From: Comamonas avium
Lineage (GTDB): Bacteria > Pseudomonadota > Gammaproteobacteria > Burkholderiales > Burkholderiaceae_C
Length of the DNA: 62,337 nt
Direction: 5' to 3'
NCBI RefSeq assembly: GCF_014836675.1
Contig: NZ_JACSQK010000012.1
Span: 1 to 62,337, forward strand
Part shown: positions 28,153 through 37,295 of the stretch, in pieces
Layout of the letters: each line of letters begins with the position of its first letter
Position numbering within the stretch: the stretch's first letter is position 1
The notes under the pieces: generated by a model
Told to the model about the DNA's origin: nothing
The model's database searches: none
What the model saw: only the letters and a program-made list of their open reading frames with translations
Position numbers and translations under genes: made by a program

Positions 28153-28924
28153 GAAAGAGAAAACTGAAGTGCACCATCCGTGGATGGCAAAGGCTTTTGG
28201 CCGCTACCTGCTCGAGTGGGAGCAGCAGCGGTGCGACGAGGCGGTGGCGGACATTTTCGGCTATCACAGCCTGCAATTGGGATTGCCCATGCTGCAGGCA
28301 TTGCGAAACAACCGAATGCCACACCAGTGGGTGTCCGCGCCCGGCTGTGATTTAAACCTTGATCGCACGGCTTGCCAAGCGCCGCAAGGTGTCCAACTGT
28401 GTTGTGCGCCCGAGGCGCTGCCGTTTTCTGAGTCCAGTCTGGACCTGCTGGTCATGCCGCACACCCTGGAGCTGTGCCAGGACCCGCATGCTGCGTTGCG
28501 TGAAGCCGTGCGGGTGCTGGTGCCTGAAGGGCGCTTGCTGCTGTTTGGGCTCAATCCCTACAGCTTATGGGGCGTACAGCATAGGCTGGAGCGCGTGCAG
28601 GCCCCGAGTCTGAATGCATGGCGGGGTCTGCCTTACTGGCGTGTGCGCGACTGGATGCAAGTGCTGGCCATGGATGTAGTGGCCGCGGACTTTGGCTGCC
28701 ATGTGCCCGCAGTGGACGAGCAGGTGTGGCTGGAGCGGTGGCGCTGGATGGATAAGCTGGGCAACAAGGCATGGCCTGTTCTGGGCGGTGCATACTGCGT
28801 GCTGGCTGTGAAAAAGGTGCATGGCATGCGGCTGATGGAGCCTGCGTGGCGCAAGCACAAAGCGCCCGCACAGGCTGCCCCTGCAGCCGCTTGCCAGCAG
28901 GCGCCGCAAAGGAAAGAAATTTGA
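28151..28924 (+). CDS. Class I SAM-dependent methyltransferase
   Basis: This 257-residue protein has a Methyltransf_11-like core: [20 protein letters not shown] (the acidic loop and following strand) and [21 protein letters not shown]. The glycine-rich SAM motif I is not clear, which is unusual. The substrate is unknown. The ATG at 28151 overlaps the start of divergent gloB; ATG 28184 is an alternative. Its TGA overlaps the TTG start of rnhA (TTGA), so the two are likely coupled. Confidence 0.75.
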   Translation: MKEKTEVHHPWMAKAFGRYLLEWEQQRCDEAVADIFGYHSLQLGLPMLQALRNNRMPHQWVSAPGCDLNLDRTACQAPQGVQLCCAPEALPFSESSLDLLVMPHTLELCQDPHAALREAVRVLVPEGRLLLFGLNPYSLWGVQHRLERVQAPSLNAWRGLPYWRVRDWMQVLAMDVVAADFGCHVPAVDEQVWLERWRWMDKLGNKAWPVLGGAYCVLAVKKVHGMRLMEPAWRKHKAPAQAAPAAACQQAPQRKEI

Positions 28925-29370
28925 ACCAGGTTGTGATTTATACGGACGGGGCCTGCAAGGGCAACCCGGGCCCCGGAGGGTGGGGGGTGCTGCTGCAAGC
29001 GGGCCCTCACATCAAAGAAATGTTTGGTGGCGAACGCGAGACGACCAACAACCGCATGGAGCTGCAAGCCGTGATTGAAGCGCTGCGGGCTTTGAAGCGG
29101 CCTTGTGATGTGACCCTGTTTCTGGACAGTGAATACGTGCGCAAAGGCATTACTGAATGGGTGCATGGCTGGAAAGCCCGCGGCTGGAAAACAGCGGCCA
29201 AGCAGCCTGTGAAGAACGCAGAGCTGTGGCAGGAGCTGGATACCCTGGTGGCCACTGCAGGCCATCGCATCGAATGGCGCTGGGTGAAGGGCCACGCTGG
29301 TGATCCGGGCAATGAGCGTGCCGACGAGCTGGCGAACAAGGGCGTAGACAAAGCCCTGGGCCGCATCTAA
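28921..29370 (+). CDS. rnhA: Ribonuclease HI
   Basis: Degrades RNA in RNA:DNA hybrids; 149 residues. The four catalytic acids are visible: Asp in [16 protein letters not shown], Glu in NNRMELQAV, Asp in FLDSEYV and Asp in [14 protein letters not shown] chose the TTG at 28921 because it gives the normal N-terminus ([10 protein letters not shown]), with AGGAAAG 4-5 bases upstream. No ATG lies in frame near it. It overlaps the methyltransferase stop as TTGA. Confidence 0.93.
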   Translation: MNQVVIYTDGACKGNPGPGGWGVLLQAGPHIKEMFGGERETTNNRMELQAVIEALRALKRPCDVTLFLDSEYVRKGITEWVHGWKARGWKTAAKQPVKNAELWQELDTLVATAGHRIEWRWVKGHAGDPGNERADELANKGVDKALGRI

Positions 29371-29763
29371 AACAATTGGGAGCCGTTCACAGCACCTCAG
29401 CGCCGATTGTTGTCAGGGTGTGCTGCACGACTTATGCCGCCTGCGGTTTGAGGCCTCGTGGCCAGCGCAAACCTTGTGGCTGCTGGGTGATGGCTGTCGG
29501 CGCCCAAGCTGTGTGAATTTGCATAAAGCGCTGCTACAACTAGCTGATGTATAAAAAAAATAGCTACTAATGCTTACTGAATAAGGACTTCAGATACTCT
29601 TGTATCTGAAGTCCTTTGTTTGTAAGCGCTAACAGCTATTAAATTAATTAAACCACCACTCGCGCAACCCTTGATGCGCCATTGCCTTGCCTGGTTGCAC
29701 GGCTGGTACTGTCTGAGGCGTTGGGTCTCGCCGCTAGCGCCCATCGTTGCTTGGGCTGAGGAA
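29371..29763. other. Intergenic gap with a palindromic repeat
   Basis: No gene supported. The stretch between convergent rnhA and the sensor kinase holds the 82-bp palindrome at 29559-29640. The rest shows nothing recognisable. Confidence 0.5.
29559..29640. repeat. 82-bp palindromic repeat, copy 3 (best inner stem)
   Basis: Outer arms AATAGCT (29559-29565) and AGCTATT (29634-29640) enclose a perfect 15-bp inner stem, AAGGACTTCAGATAC with GTATCTGAAGTCCTT (29583-29597 and 29602-29616) and a 4-base loop. GCGC starts at offset 67. Confidence 0.9.
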
Positions 29764-31167
29764 TTAGTCGCTATCCACACGTGGTGTATGCGGTAGCTCC
29801 AGCACGGTCTGCAGCCCGGGCGCAGCGTTGCTCCATGAGATGCTCCCCCGGTGCAGGCGTGCAATCGCTCGCACACTGGCCAGACCAATGCCATGGCCGG
29901 GCAACTGCTGGTGGCTGCTGGCACGAAAGAAGTGCTGGCCGATGCGTGCCAGCGCCTCGGCGGGCACGCCGTGGCCATGGTCGCGCAGTTGCAGCGTGAC
30001 AAGGCCTTCGTGGGCCTTGAGGGTAATGTCCAGTTGCAGTGCACTGTCGCCCGCACCGTATTTGAGAAAGTTGTCCAGCACGTTGGACAGGGCGTTGGCC
30101 AGCAGGTGCGAGTCACCCATGATCCACGCATGGCGCTGCAGATCGGTATGCAGCTGGGCCTGGCGGTCTTTAAACAGGGGCTCGTAAAACTCCAGTACTT
30201 CTTGCAGCACGGTGTGCAGGTTGATGCGTTCAAAGCGCTGCTGGGCCACGCCCGATTCCACCTCGGCCAGCAGCAGCATCTTGACAAACAGGCGGCTCAG
30301 TTGCTGCAGCTCTTCTTGCGCCAGCTCCAGTTGCGCCTGACGCAAAGACTCTGGTGCATCCATGGCCGCCTGCACGTGGTGCAGGGTGCGGTTGAGCGGG
30401 GTGCGCAGGTTGTGCGCCACCATGTTGGAGACGTGGCGTATGCCGTGCACCAGTTGCTCGAGCTGCTCGAGCATGGTGTTGATGTCCTGCTCGAGCAGGC
30501 TGAACTCATCACTGCGGCGGCTTTGCGGCAGGCGAAAGTGCAGGTTGCCCTGACCTGCCTGGCGCATGGCGCGGCGCAGCTCACCTGCGCGCTGGTCCAT
30601 CAGCCGGCGAAAGGCGACCGCTGCCGCCAGCGACAGCACCAGCGCCAAGGCCAGCGCCGCACCCGTGGCTTTGAGGTAGCGGTTGCGAATGTCAGTCAGC
30701 GGCAGCACATCGCTGCCCGCCAGCAAGAAAAGGTTGCCACCCAGAGCGTGCACCTGCACGCGAGCGGTCAGGCTGCGGTTTTCTTGCTCAAACAGCACGT
30801 CCTGCAGCTCGGCGCCGGGTTTGACGGTGTGCATGCTGGCGACGGCGTTGCCGGCCAACACTTTGCCGTGCACGTCTTGGAACACCAGTACCTCGCTTTG
30901 GCTGTCGATGCCGTCGCCCAGCAGCATGTCAATTTCGCGGCGCAGGCCCTCATCGCCTTGCTGGGTGTGGATGTTGAGCAGGCGCTTGCTGGTGCGCAGG
31001 GCGTAGTCATCGAGTTGCTGGCTGGCCGTGCCCACGATTTCGACGTAGTACACAGTGAAGGTGCCCGCCAAAATGCCCAGCACCAGAATGCAAAAGCACA
31101 GAGCCAAGCGAAAAGAGCTCGATTGCCAGGCGCGTGGCAACCAGCCTGATTTAGGGGGCTGGGGCAT
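29764..31167 (-). CDS. Sensor histidine kinase next to tctBA
   Basis: Membrane kinase of 467 residues. Two membrane segments (about residues 19-41 and 164-187) flank a sensor region, followed by a HAMP-like linker. The H box reads VSNMVAHNLRTPLNR near residue 250; Asn replaces the usual Glu/Asp after the His. The N box is ALSNVLDNFLKYG, G1 is DHGHGVP and G2 is GHGIGLASVRAIA. It overlaps the response-regulator gene by 17 bases. The place after tctBA suggests it senses a carboxylate, as TctE does (inference). Confidence 0.88.
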   Translation of the reverse strand: MPQPPKSGWLPRAWQSSSFRLALCFCILVLGILAGTFTVYYVEIVGTASQQLDDYALRTSKRLLNIHTQQGDEGLRREIDMLLGDGIDSQSEVLVFQDVHGKVLAGNAVASMHTVKPGAELQDVLFEQENRSLTARVQVHALGGNLFLLAGSDVLPLTDIRNRYLKATGAALALALVLSLAAAVAFRRLMDQRAGELRRAMRQAGQGNLHFRLPQSRRSDEFSLLEQDINTMLEQLEQLVHGIRHVSNMVAHNLRTPLNRTLHHVQAAMDAPESLRQAQLELAQEELQQLSRLFVKMLLLAEVESGVAQQRFERINLHTVLQEVLEFYEPLFKDRQAQLHTDLQRHAWIMGDSHLLANALSNVLDNFLKYGAGDSALQLDITLKAHEGLVTLQLRDHGHGVPAEALARIGQHFFRASSHQQLPGHGIGLASVRAIARLHRGSISWSNAAPGLQTVLELPHTPRVDSD

Positions 31168-31843
31168 GAATGCTGTAGCCCTTGCCGCGCACGGTACGGA
31201 TCAGAGAGGATGCGCCTTTTTCATCAATCTTCTGGCGCAGATGGCTGATGTGTACATCAATGATGTTGGTCTCTGGCTGAAAGTCATATTCCCAGACATT
31301 TTCCAGCACCATGCTGCGTGTGACGGTTTGGCCGGCATTTTTAATCAAATAGGCCAGCAGCTTGAATTCACGCGGATTCAGAATGATTTTCTCTTCGCCG
31401 CGATAGGCTGTATGCGTCAGTAAATCAATATGCAAATTACCAATTTGCATGGTGTGTACAGCGGGGGCATGGAGGTGATTGCTGCGGCGAATGACGGCTT
31501 CAATCCTTGCCTCTAATTCATCAATGAAAAATGGTTTGGGTAAATAGTCATCGGCTCCAGCCTTTAAACACCGAATGCGTTCATCGGTTTTTTCTAAGGC
31601 ACTGACAATAATTACGGGCGTGGTATTACCCAGTGCGCGCAGTGCTTTTAAGATGTCAATGCCATCTACATCCAGGGGCAGCATGCGGTCTAAAAGCACG
31701 CAATCCCATTTTTGAGATAGCGCGGTTTTCAATCCAGCGCTGCCATCGGTAATATGGGTGAGCTGGTAATTAGATTTTTCCAGATTGCTGCTGATATATG
31801 CAGCAATACCAGAATCATCTTCAATTAATAAAATATGTTTCAT
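31151..31843 (-). CDS. OmpR-family response regulator next to tctBA
   Basis: DNA-binding regulator of 230 residues paired with the overlapping kinase gene. The receiver has acidic EDD at residues 8-10, phospho-acceptor Asp in CVLLDRMLPLDVDG, and Lys in YLPKPFFIDELEAR. The winged helix includes LNPREFKLLAYLIKNAGQT and NIIDVHISHLRQKI. A strong hairpin lies between its start and tctA. It resembles TctD by position, but sequence alone does not prove that. Confidence 0.9.
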   Translation of the reverse strand: MKHILLIEDDSGIAAYISSNLEKSNYQLTHITDGSAGLKTALSQKWDCVLLDRMLPLDVDGIDILKALRALGNTTPVIIVSALEKTDERIRCLKAGADDYLPKPFFIDELEARIEAVIRRSNHLHAPAVHTMQIGNLHIDLLTHTAYRGEEKIILNPREFKLLAYLIKNAGQTVTRSMVLENVWEYDFQPETNIIDVHISHLRQKIDEKGASSLIRTVRGKGYSIHAPAP

Positions 31844-31847
31844 TCAG

Positions 31848-31888
31848 AAAAATAATCCCTGGGCATGAAGTGCCGCAGGGATTATTTT
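31848..31888 (-). terminator. Strong hairpin between tctA and the response regulator
   Basis: AAAATAATCCCTG (31849-31861) and CAGGGATTATTTT (31876-31888) form a perfect 13-bp stem. The loop itself can pair GGCA with TGCC. On the minus strand it ends in TTTTTCTG. It should stop or reduce read-through from tctBA into the two-component genes. Confidence 0.75.
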
Positions 31889-31903
31889 AGAAAGTTATGC
31901 AGC

Positions 31904-33406
31904 TTATGGGATGTGTCTTCTACGTAGCGAGCGCTGCAAAAACTTGAACATCGTCCAGCTCAGCATCAGCACCGTGATGGCCAGCAGCGTAGCGCTGATG
32001 GGGCGGTCTACAAAGATGGAGGGGTCACCGCGCGACAGCAGCAGGGCGCGGCGCAGGTTCTCTTCCACCATCGGCCCCAGAATGTAGCCCAGCAGCAGGG
32101 GGGCCGCTTCAAACCGCAGCAGCATGAACAGGTAACCCACCACACCCAGCACCGCCACCATGTAAATGTCAAAGTGGTTGTTGTTGACGCTGTACACGCC
32201 GAGCGCCACAAAGACCAAAATGGCAGGGTACAGCCAGGTGAAGGGAATGCGCAGCAGCGACACCCAGATCCCGATGGTGGGAATGTTCAGCAGCACCAGC
32301 ATGATGTTGCCAATGAAGAAACTCACCACCAGTCCCCAGAACATTTCAGGCTGCTCATTGATCAGCATGGGGCCGGGCTGAATGCCGTGAATGATCAGCG
32401 CACCGAGCATGATGGCCATTACCGCATCACCCGGAATGCCCAGAGACAGCGACGGCACAAACGCGGTCTGTGCAGCGGCATTGTTGGCCGACTCCGGTGC
32501 AGAAATACCTTGCACAGCGCCCTGGCCAAACTCAGCGGGGTTCTTGGCCACCTTTTTCTCAATCGCATACGCCATGAAGGCAGCAATCGACGGGCCTACG
32601 CCTGGCAGTGCCCCCAGTGCAGAACCCAGTGCCGAGCCACGCAGCATGGCCGGGTAGGAGCGGTTCATCTCTTGCTTGGTAGGGATCATGGAGCGCAAAG
32701 TCACCTTCTCGATTTTTTGCGTCTCGTCCTGACCGTGAATGCCACGCACCACTTCGGCCACGCCAAACAGGCCCATGGCCAGAGCCACCAGATTGATGCC
32801 GTCCATCAGCTCTGGAATGTCCATGGTAAAGCGTGCAGCGCCAGAGTTCACGTCGGTGCCCACCATGCCCAGCAACACACCCATGACCACCATGGCCAAG
32901 CCCTTGATGGGCGAGCCTGTGCCCATGGATGAGGCTGCCACCAGGCCCATGACCATCATGGAAAACAGCTCAGCGGGGCCGAACTTCAGGCCCACTTCGG
33001 CAATTGCTGGCGAGAACAGCACCAGCAACACCAGGCCAATCATGGCGCCAAACAGTGAGGCAATGGTGGTGATGAACAGCGCAATCCCGGCTTTGCCTTT
33101 GCGTGCCATCGGGTAGCCGTCCAGACAGGTGACGGCGGAGGCCGGTCCACCGGGCAGGTTCATCAAGATGGAGGCCGTGGAGCCCCCGTACTGGGCACCG
33201 TAGTACACCCCGGCCAGCATCACGATGGCGGCAGTGGGTGACATGTGGTACGTCATGGGCAGCAGCAGCGAGATGGCCGCCAGCGCACCAATGCCAGGCA
33301 GCACGCCCACTGCGGTGCCTAAGAACACGCCAAAAAAGCAGTACCAGAGAATGGTGGGGTCTGATGCGACCTGAAACCCCAGCAACAGGTTGTCAAATAA
33401 TTCCAT
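31904..33406 (-). CDS. tctA: Tripartite tricarboxylate transporter, large permease TctA
   Basis: The 500-residue product has about 12 membrane segments. TctA signatures include GVLPGIGALAAISLLLP near residue 34-50, GVYYGAQYGGSTASILMN and PGGPASAVTCLDGYPMARKG. In the second half, ALPGVGPSIAAFMAYAIEK is the repeated glycine-proline motif. It takes up carboxylates with TctB and a periplasmic TctC. It starts 3 bases after tctB. No tctC gene lies in this window. Confidence 0.95.
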   Translation of the reverse strand: MELFDNLLLGFQVASDPTILWYCFFGVFLGTAVGVLPGIGALAAISLLLPMTYHMSPTAAIVMLAGVYYGAQYGGSTASILMNLPGGPASAVTCLDGYPMARKGKAGIALFITTIASLFGAMIGLVLLVLFSPAIAEVGLKFGPAELFSMMVMGLVAASSMGTGSPIKGLAMVVMGVLLGMVGTDVNSGAARFTMDIPELMDGINLVALAMGLFGVAEVVRGIHGQDETQKIEKVTLRSMIPTKQEMNRSYPAMLRGSALGSALGALPGVGPSIAAFMAYAIEKKVAKNPAEFGQGAVQGISAPESANNAAAQTAFVPSLSLGIPGDAVMAIMLGALIIHGIQPGPMLINEQPEMFWGLVVSFFIGNIMLVLLNIPTIGIWVSLLRIPFTWLYPAILVFVALGVYSVNNNHFDIYMVAVLGVVGYLFMLLRFEAAPLLLGYILGPMVEENLRRALLLSRGDPSIFVDRPISATLLAITVLMLSWTMFKFLQRSLRRRHIP

Positions 33407-33409
33407 TTT

Positions 33410-33850
33410 TTACAGCGTCGGGAACAGTGAGACAGACATTTCCAAACCTGCAATAAAAATCAGGCAGGTAATAACTGCGATGGAAATGGCAATGATGCCG
33501 CGGACACCAAAATGCATGCGTTTAGGAATGCTGGCAATCAAGACCGAAATAATGGTGCTCAAAAACACACCCAGCGTATTGAGTATGAAAGCAAAGACGA
33601 CCAGAGACACCGTTGCTGCCAGCAAACTGTCCCAGTGCACCTCAATGCGTTCGCCTTTTCGGAAAAAGGCGGGAATCATGATCAAAACACCCAGGATAAA
33701 TAAAATCCATCCTAAAACCACCGGCATATAGCCCGGTCCCATGCGACTGGCAGTCCCAAAGTTGTAGTTGGTTCCCACAAGGGCGAAAAATAGCCCCACG
33801 ATGCTGACAAAAATGCCAGCCAATATGTCTCTCAAATCTCTATTTAGCAT
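33410..33850 (-). CDS. tctB: Tripartite tricarboxylate transporter, small permease TctB
   Basis: Small membrane subunit of 146 residues with four hydrophobic segments, e.g. DILAGIFVSIVGLFFALVG and the tail ISIAVITCLIFIAGLEMS. The motif GPGYMPVVLGWILFILG near residues 39-55 is typical of TctB. GGAGGTGGA sits just before the ATG at 33850. It is the first gene of tctBA; the AT-rich gap upstream holds a candidate operator. Confidence 0.88.
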   Translation of the reverse strand: MLNRDLRDILAGIFVSIVGLFFALVGTNYNFGTASRMGPGYMPVVLGWILFILGVLIMIPAFFRKGERIEVHWDSLLAATVSLVVFAFILNTLGVFLSTIISVLIASIPKRMHFGVRGIIAISIAVITCLIFIAGLEMSVSLFPTL

Positions 33851-33932
33851 TCCACCTCCATTGCTTAGAGGGGGTGATTGTTATTTTTATGGATGTGGCG
33901 AACGCTTGTGATACTACGTACGAGTCTGTTTG

Positions 33933-33946
33933 TTAACTCAAGTTAA
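33933..33946. promoter_or_regulatory. Candidate operator upstream of tctB
   Basis: TTAACTCAAGTTAA is a perfect 14-bp inverted repeat (TTAACT/AGTTAA around CA) about 85 bases upstream of the tctB start, in AT-rich DNA. It could bind a regulator of tctBA. The rest of 33851-34070 holds no gene. Confidence 0.35.
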
Positions 33947-34070
33947 TCTCAATTATTAAATTAAATTAGCTTTTCACCGATAACACCGTGATTTCATTGA
34001 ATTGATTGACCTGATTTAATGCCTGACTGCTGAAGCACTGCAATGGTGTACAAAAAATAATGTGCAACCC

Positions 34071-34100
34071 ATAAAAAAAGAGGCTCTATATAGAGCCTCT
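34071..34100 (-). terminator. Terminator of the thioredoxin-like gene
   Basis: AGAGGCTCTATATAGAGCCTCT is a perfect palindrome. On the minus strand it is followed by a run of T (CTTTTTTTAT), as expected 20 bases after the gene at 34121-34444. Confidence 0.85.
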
Positions 34101-34120
34101 GCTTTGAGGGGGAAATATGG

Positions 34121-34444
34121 CTAGATCGCCACAGGAAGTTGTTCTTCGACTTCCTGTATGGACTGGGGGCGTGTGGTGCGACCAATTTCCTGGCCGTTGC
34201 GCAGGACCACCAGCGTGGGCCACAGCTTGACCTTGAAGTGGCGCCCTAGCTTACGGCCGGGGCCGTCTTCGATTTTGATGTGCGTGATATCGCGCCTGTC
34301 TTGCAGGGCGCCACGGAAGACAGGCTGCGCGGCCTGGCAGTGCGGGCACCAGTCCACGCCAAATTCCACCGCCACGGTGCCGGGTAAATCGGCCAGGTCT
34401 TCCGGTGCGGGGGCCGGGTCGGTGAAAGCGGTCGCAAAAGCCAT
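34121..34444 (-). CDS. Thioredoxin-family protein with a CPHC active site
   Basis: This 107-residue single-domain protein has FGVDWCPHCQAAQPVF near residues 28-43 and the cis-Pro region LWPTLVVLRNGQEIG. CPHC resembles DsbA-type centres more than the CGPC of TrxA. No signal peptide is seen, so it is probably cytoplasmic. Its redox partner is unknown. Confidence 0.85.
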   Translation of the reverse strand: MAFATAFTDPAPAPEDLADLPGTVAVEFGVDWCPHCQAAQPVFRGALQDRRDITHIKIEDGPGRKLGRHFKVKLWPTLVVLRNGQEIGRTTRPQSIQEVEEQLPVAI

Positions 34445-34511
34445 GGAAGTCTCCTGTTGTTCGTGTTGGCAGTGTGTCAGTGCAGGGGGAGGCTGCAGCG
34501 GACTATGATTG

Positions 34512-35147
34512 TCAATCTAAAGCCGTTTGCCCCTGCAGCATGTGCAATTCTTGCAAAGTGTTGGCGTTGGCAAAAGCCTGTGCATCATCGCTGGCTTGAT
34601 CAAAGCGACACAGCGCGTGGGGGTGTTGCTGCGTCCAGGTGTCAATCTTGCTGCCGCCTTCTTGCACAAAGGTTTGCAGACTGGGCAGCAGGTTGCGGTG
34701 CAGCAATGCAAATACCGGCTGGGGGCGCACGCTGACTGCGCCGTCACGGCCCGCTTGCGGGCCTGCCGCAAGAACGATGGTGGCCTGCGCATGCACTGCT
34801 GCTTGGGCCATGCGCTGGGCCAGGTCCAGAGGAAAGCAAGGGCTGTCGCAAGGCACGGTGAGCAGCCATGGTGTGCTGCAGTAAGTCAGGCCTGTCAAAA
34901 AACCGGCCAAGGGGCCGGCATAGCCCGGCAGTACATCTGCATGTACGGGGACGCCAAAGCTTTGGTAGGTATCCAGGTGGCGGTTGGCGTTCAGCATGCA
35001 GGGCCCAACCTGGGGCTGCAAGCGCTGTAAAGCGTGCAGGGCCAGTGGCTGGCCCTGGAAGGTCTGCAAGCCTTTGTCCACACCACCCATGCGGCTGCCA
35101 CGGCCACCCGCCAGTACCAGGCCGGTGATGTCTTGTGAAAAAATCAT
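34512..35147 (-). CDS. mobA: Molybdenum cofactor guanylyltransferase
   Basis: Attaches GMP to molybdopterin; 211 residues. The nucleotide-binding motif is GLVLAGGRGSRMGGVDKGL near residues 9-27. LTVPCDSPCFPLDLAQRM is the metal-binding Asp region. ATG 35147 (MIFSQDITGLVLAGG) gives the usual N-terminus; the frame extends 12 codons further. It follows moaA on the same strand. Confidence 0.93.
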   Translation of the reverse strand: MIFSQDITGLVLAGGRGSRMGGVDKGLQTFQGQPLALHALQRLQPQVGPCMLNANRHLDTYQSFGVPVHADVLPGYAGPLAGFLTGLTYCSTPWLLTVPCDSPCFPLDLAQRMAQAAVHAQATIVLAAGPQAGRDGAVSVRPQPVFALLHRNLLPSLQTFVQEGGSKIDTWTQQHPHALCRFDQASDDAQAFANANTLQELHMLQGQTALD

Positions 35148-35205
35148 GTTGCTGTGTGCCTCGGACGCTTTAAACAGGCACAAAGTATGGCGTGAGAAAT
35201 CGGGC

Positions 35206-36342
35206 TTATCCGCCGATGTAGCTCATTTCCACACGTTTACGCCCTTGTGCCGATTCTGCGGGCAGGCTGGCGCGCAGCTCAGAGTAGCGGTCAGTGCGCT
35301 GCCCCCAGATGTGGGCAATCGCGTTGCTGATGGTTGCGTCATCTGCATCGGTGCGCAGCAATTGGCGCAAATCCCAGCCTTTGTCTGCAAACAGGCACAG
35401 GTACAGACGGCCTTCGGTTGACAGGCGTGCACGGCTGCAGTCACCGCAAAACGCCTGGGTCACGCTGCTGATGACACCGATTTCGCCCAGCGATGCATCG
35501 TGTTTGCCGTCAGCACCTGCGTAGCCCCAGCGCTTGGCGGTTTCACCAAGCGAAGTCGGCTCCAGCTGTACCAGTGGCATTTCGGCGTGCAGCAGTTTGA
35601 CGACTTCGGCAGAGGGCAAAACTTCGTCCATGCACCAGCCATTGGTGGCACCGACGTCCATGTATTCGATAAAGCGCAGCGTCACGCCGGAGCCCCGGAA
35701 ATGGCGCGCCATGGGCAGGATTTGATCGACGTTGGTGCTGCGCTTGACCACCATGTTGACCTTGATGTCAGACAGGCCCGCTTCGCGCGCAGCGTCAATG
35801 CCGTCCAGCACATCTGCCACGGGAAAATCCACATCGTTCATGCTGCGAAAGATGGCATCGTCCAGTCCATCCAGACTGACTGTGACGCGTTTGAGGCCTG
35901 CCTTTTTGAGTTGCAGGGCCTTGCGCCGCAAAAGAGATCCATTGGTGGTGAGCGTGATGTCTAGCGCATCACCTTCAGGGGTGCGCAGTGCTGCCAGCTG
36001 GGCAATCAGTCGATCCAGATCTTTGCGCAGCAGGGGCTCGCCCCCTGTCAGGCGCAACTTGCGCACACCATGGGCCGTAAAGAGGCGCGCCAGGCGGGTA
36101 ATTTCTTCAAAACTGAGCAGTGCCTGGTGTGGCAGGTAAGGGTAATCTTTGCTAAAGACATCCTTGGGCATGCAATACGCACAGCGGAAATTGCAGCGGT
36201 CTGTGACGCTGATGCGCAAATCGTGCAAAGGCCGCGCACGCTGATCCAGCAAGTGCCCACTAGGAGTACTTGGCAGTGTGTTTAACGGCGCTTGAAGAAC
36301 TCCATACCTTTGTTCAACCAAAGGGATTATGCGATCAACCAT
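35206..36342 (-). CDS. moaA: GTP 3',8-cyclase (molybdenum cofactor step 1)
   Basis: Radical-SAM enzyme converting GTP to the pterin precursor; 378 residues. The N-terminal cluster is CNFRCAYC after RISVTD. The C-terminal cluster lies in [14 protein letters not shown], with a third Cys in [14 protein letters not shown]. The protein ends in Gly-Gly (MSYIGG), needed with MoaC. I chose ATG 36342 ([11 protein letters not shown]); no strong ribosome site is seen, so the start is uncertain. Confidence 0.95.
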   Translation of the reverse strand: MVDRIIPLVEQRYGVLQAPLNTLPSTPSGHLLDQRARPLHDLRISVTDRCNFRCAYCMPKDVFSKDYPYLPHQALLSFEEITRLARLFTAHGVRKLRLTGGEPLLRKDLDRLIAQLAALRTPEGDALDITLTTNGSLLRRKALQLKKAGLKRVTVSLDGLDDAIFRSMNDVDFPVADVLDGIDAAREAGLSDIKVNMVVKRSTNVDQILPMARHFRGSGVTLRFIEYMDVGATNGWCMDEVLPSAEVVKLLHAEMPLVQLEPTSLGETAKRWGYAGADGKHDASLGEIGVISSVTQAFCGDCSRARLSTEGRLYLCLFADKGWDLRQLLRTDADDATISNAIAHIWGQRTDRYSELRASLPAESAQGRKRVEMSYIGG

Positions 36343-36421
36343 AGGAGCGAGATTGTGCCCCAAGGCGGGCAGCAATGCTGCCTGCGGGGATTGCTAAATG
36401 GTGCGTAGCGCAGGATGGTGC

Positions 36422-37018
36422 TTATTTTTCTGTACTTGCAATGGCCTGCGGGGCAAGGGCTGGGCCTTTGCCATCTGGAATGTGCCAACCAGCAAACTGC
36501 GGGTAGTACTGCATGACGGCGGGGCCATTAAAACTCCAGCCTGTACAGCGCCCCAGGTAAGCCGGGGGCTGGTCAGGGGTGGTGCTGAAGGCCGAGACAA
36601 TGCTCTGGAATGTGGCTGTGGCCATGTTGTTGAGCAACTCGCGCATGTGGGTGCAGCCCGTGATGCCCGCCAAATTGGTTTCGATGGCCTTGCGCCATCC
36701 ACGGGCCATGCTGCAGCCCACCATGCGCTGCATGGCATCCAGTGCCGCTGGGCAGCCTTGTACAGGGTGGGCTTGCATGGTGGCCTCAATCGCTTGCACC
36801 ACCAGCTTTGTGTTGACGGTGACTCGAATCAGCATATGGTGGATGGGGTCACCGGCTTTGCGAATCCCTTCGCCATTGGGGCGTGGCAAGTCGATGGCTT
36901 TGGTATCCAGCAGCTCGGCTTCGATGTCCCACAAGCCATCTTCACGTTCAAAGCTGCGGTAATTAACTTGGCGAATGTGCTGAGGGGTGCGTGCGATAGT
37001 GGGCTGAGACAGGGGCAT
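36422..37018 (-). CDS. DUF2889-family protein
   Basis: A 198-residue protein of unknown function. Blocks typical of DUF2889 include VNYRSFEREDGLWDIEAELLD near residues 18-38, HHMLIRVTVNTKLVVQAIEA and a C-rich GCTHMRELLNNMATAT. No membrane segment or signal is seen. It lies upstream of moaA on the same strand, with an 80-base gap. Confidence 0.8.
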   Translation of the reverse strand: MPLSQPTIARTPQHIRQVNYRSFEREDGLWDIEAELLDTKAIDLPRPNGEGIRKAGDPIHHMLIRVTVNTKLVVQAIEATMQAHPVQGCPAALDAMQRMVGCSMARGWRKAIETNLAGITGCTHMRELLNNMATATFQSIVSAFSTTPDQPPAYLGRCTGWSFNGPAVMQYYPQFAGWHIPDGKGPALAPQAIASTEK

Positions 37019-37129
37019 ATGCTTTTATTTCTAGAGCTGCCAGTGCTTATCTATCCAGCACTTTGCAAGTGCAATGGCTGGCTAAATTTGGCGCTGACTT
37101 GGTGGTCACGCAATTGTGATCAGGTGCGC

Positions 37130-37211
37130 CGCAGGTGTCAGTCGCATAAATTACGGTTTCTAGGTTTTTAATTGGCTTGGGTCTCTTGATTTATAAGCGT
37201 TGGCAGCTATT
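37130..37211. repeat. 82-bp palindromic repeat, degenerate copy
   Basis: The right arm ATAAGCG-TTGGCAGCTATT matches the family, and GCG falls at offset 67 from a decayed left arm (TGTCAGTCGC). A further partial arm, AGAGCTGCCAGTGCTTAT, lies at about 37033-37050. Both are in the gap between divergent DUF2889 and Mpo1-like genes; the rest of that gap shows nothing else. Confidence 0.5.
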
Positions 37212-37295
37212 GATTTTGTATAGGGCAAGCCCTGTAGACAGGTTGTGGCTGGCGATTGACCATGCAATGGTCTTAGCTGTGCTTCGGAGGCCTTG

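Noticed and set aside
29750..31170. Non-canonical H box (HNLRTPL) as a sign of a dead kinase
   Set aside because: The phospho-acceptor His, Arg-Thr-Pro and all ATP-binding boxes are present; Asn after His occurs in active kinases.
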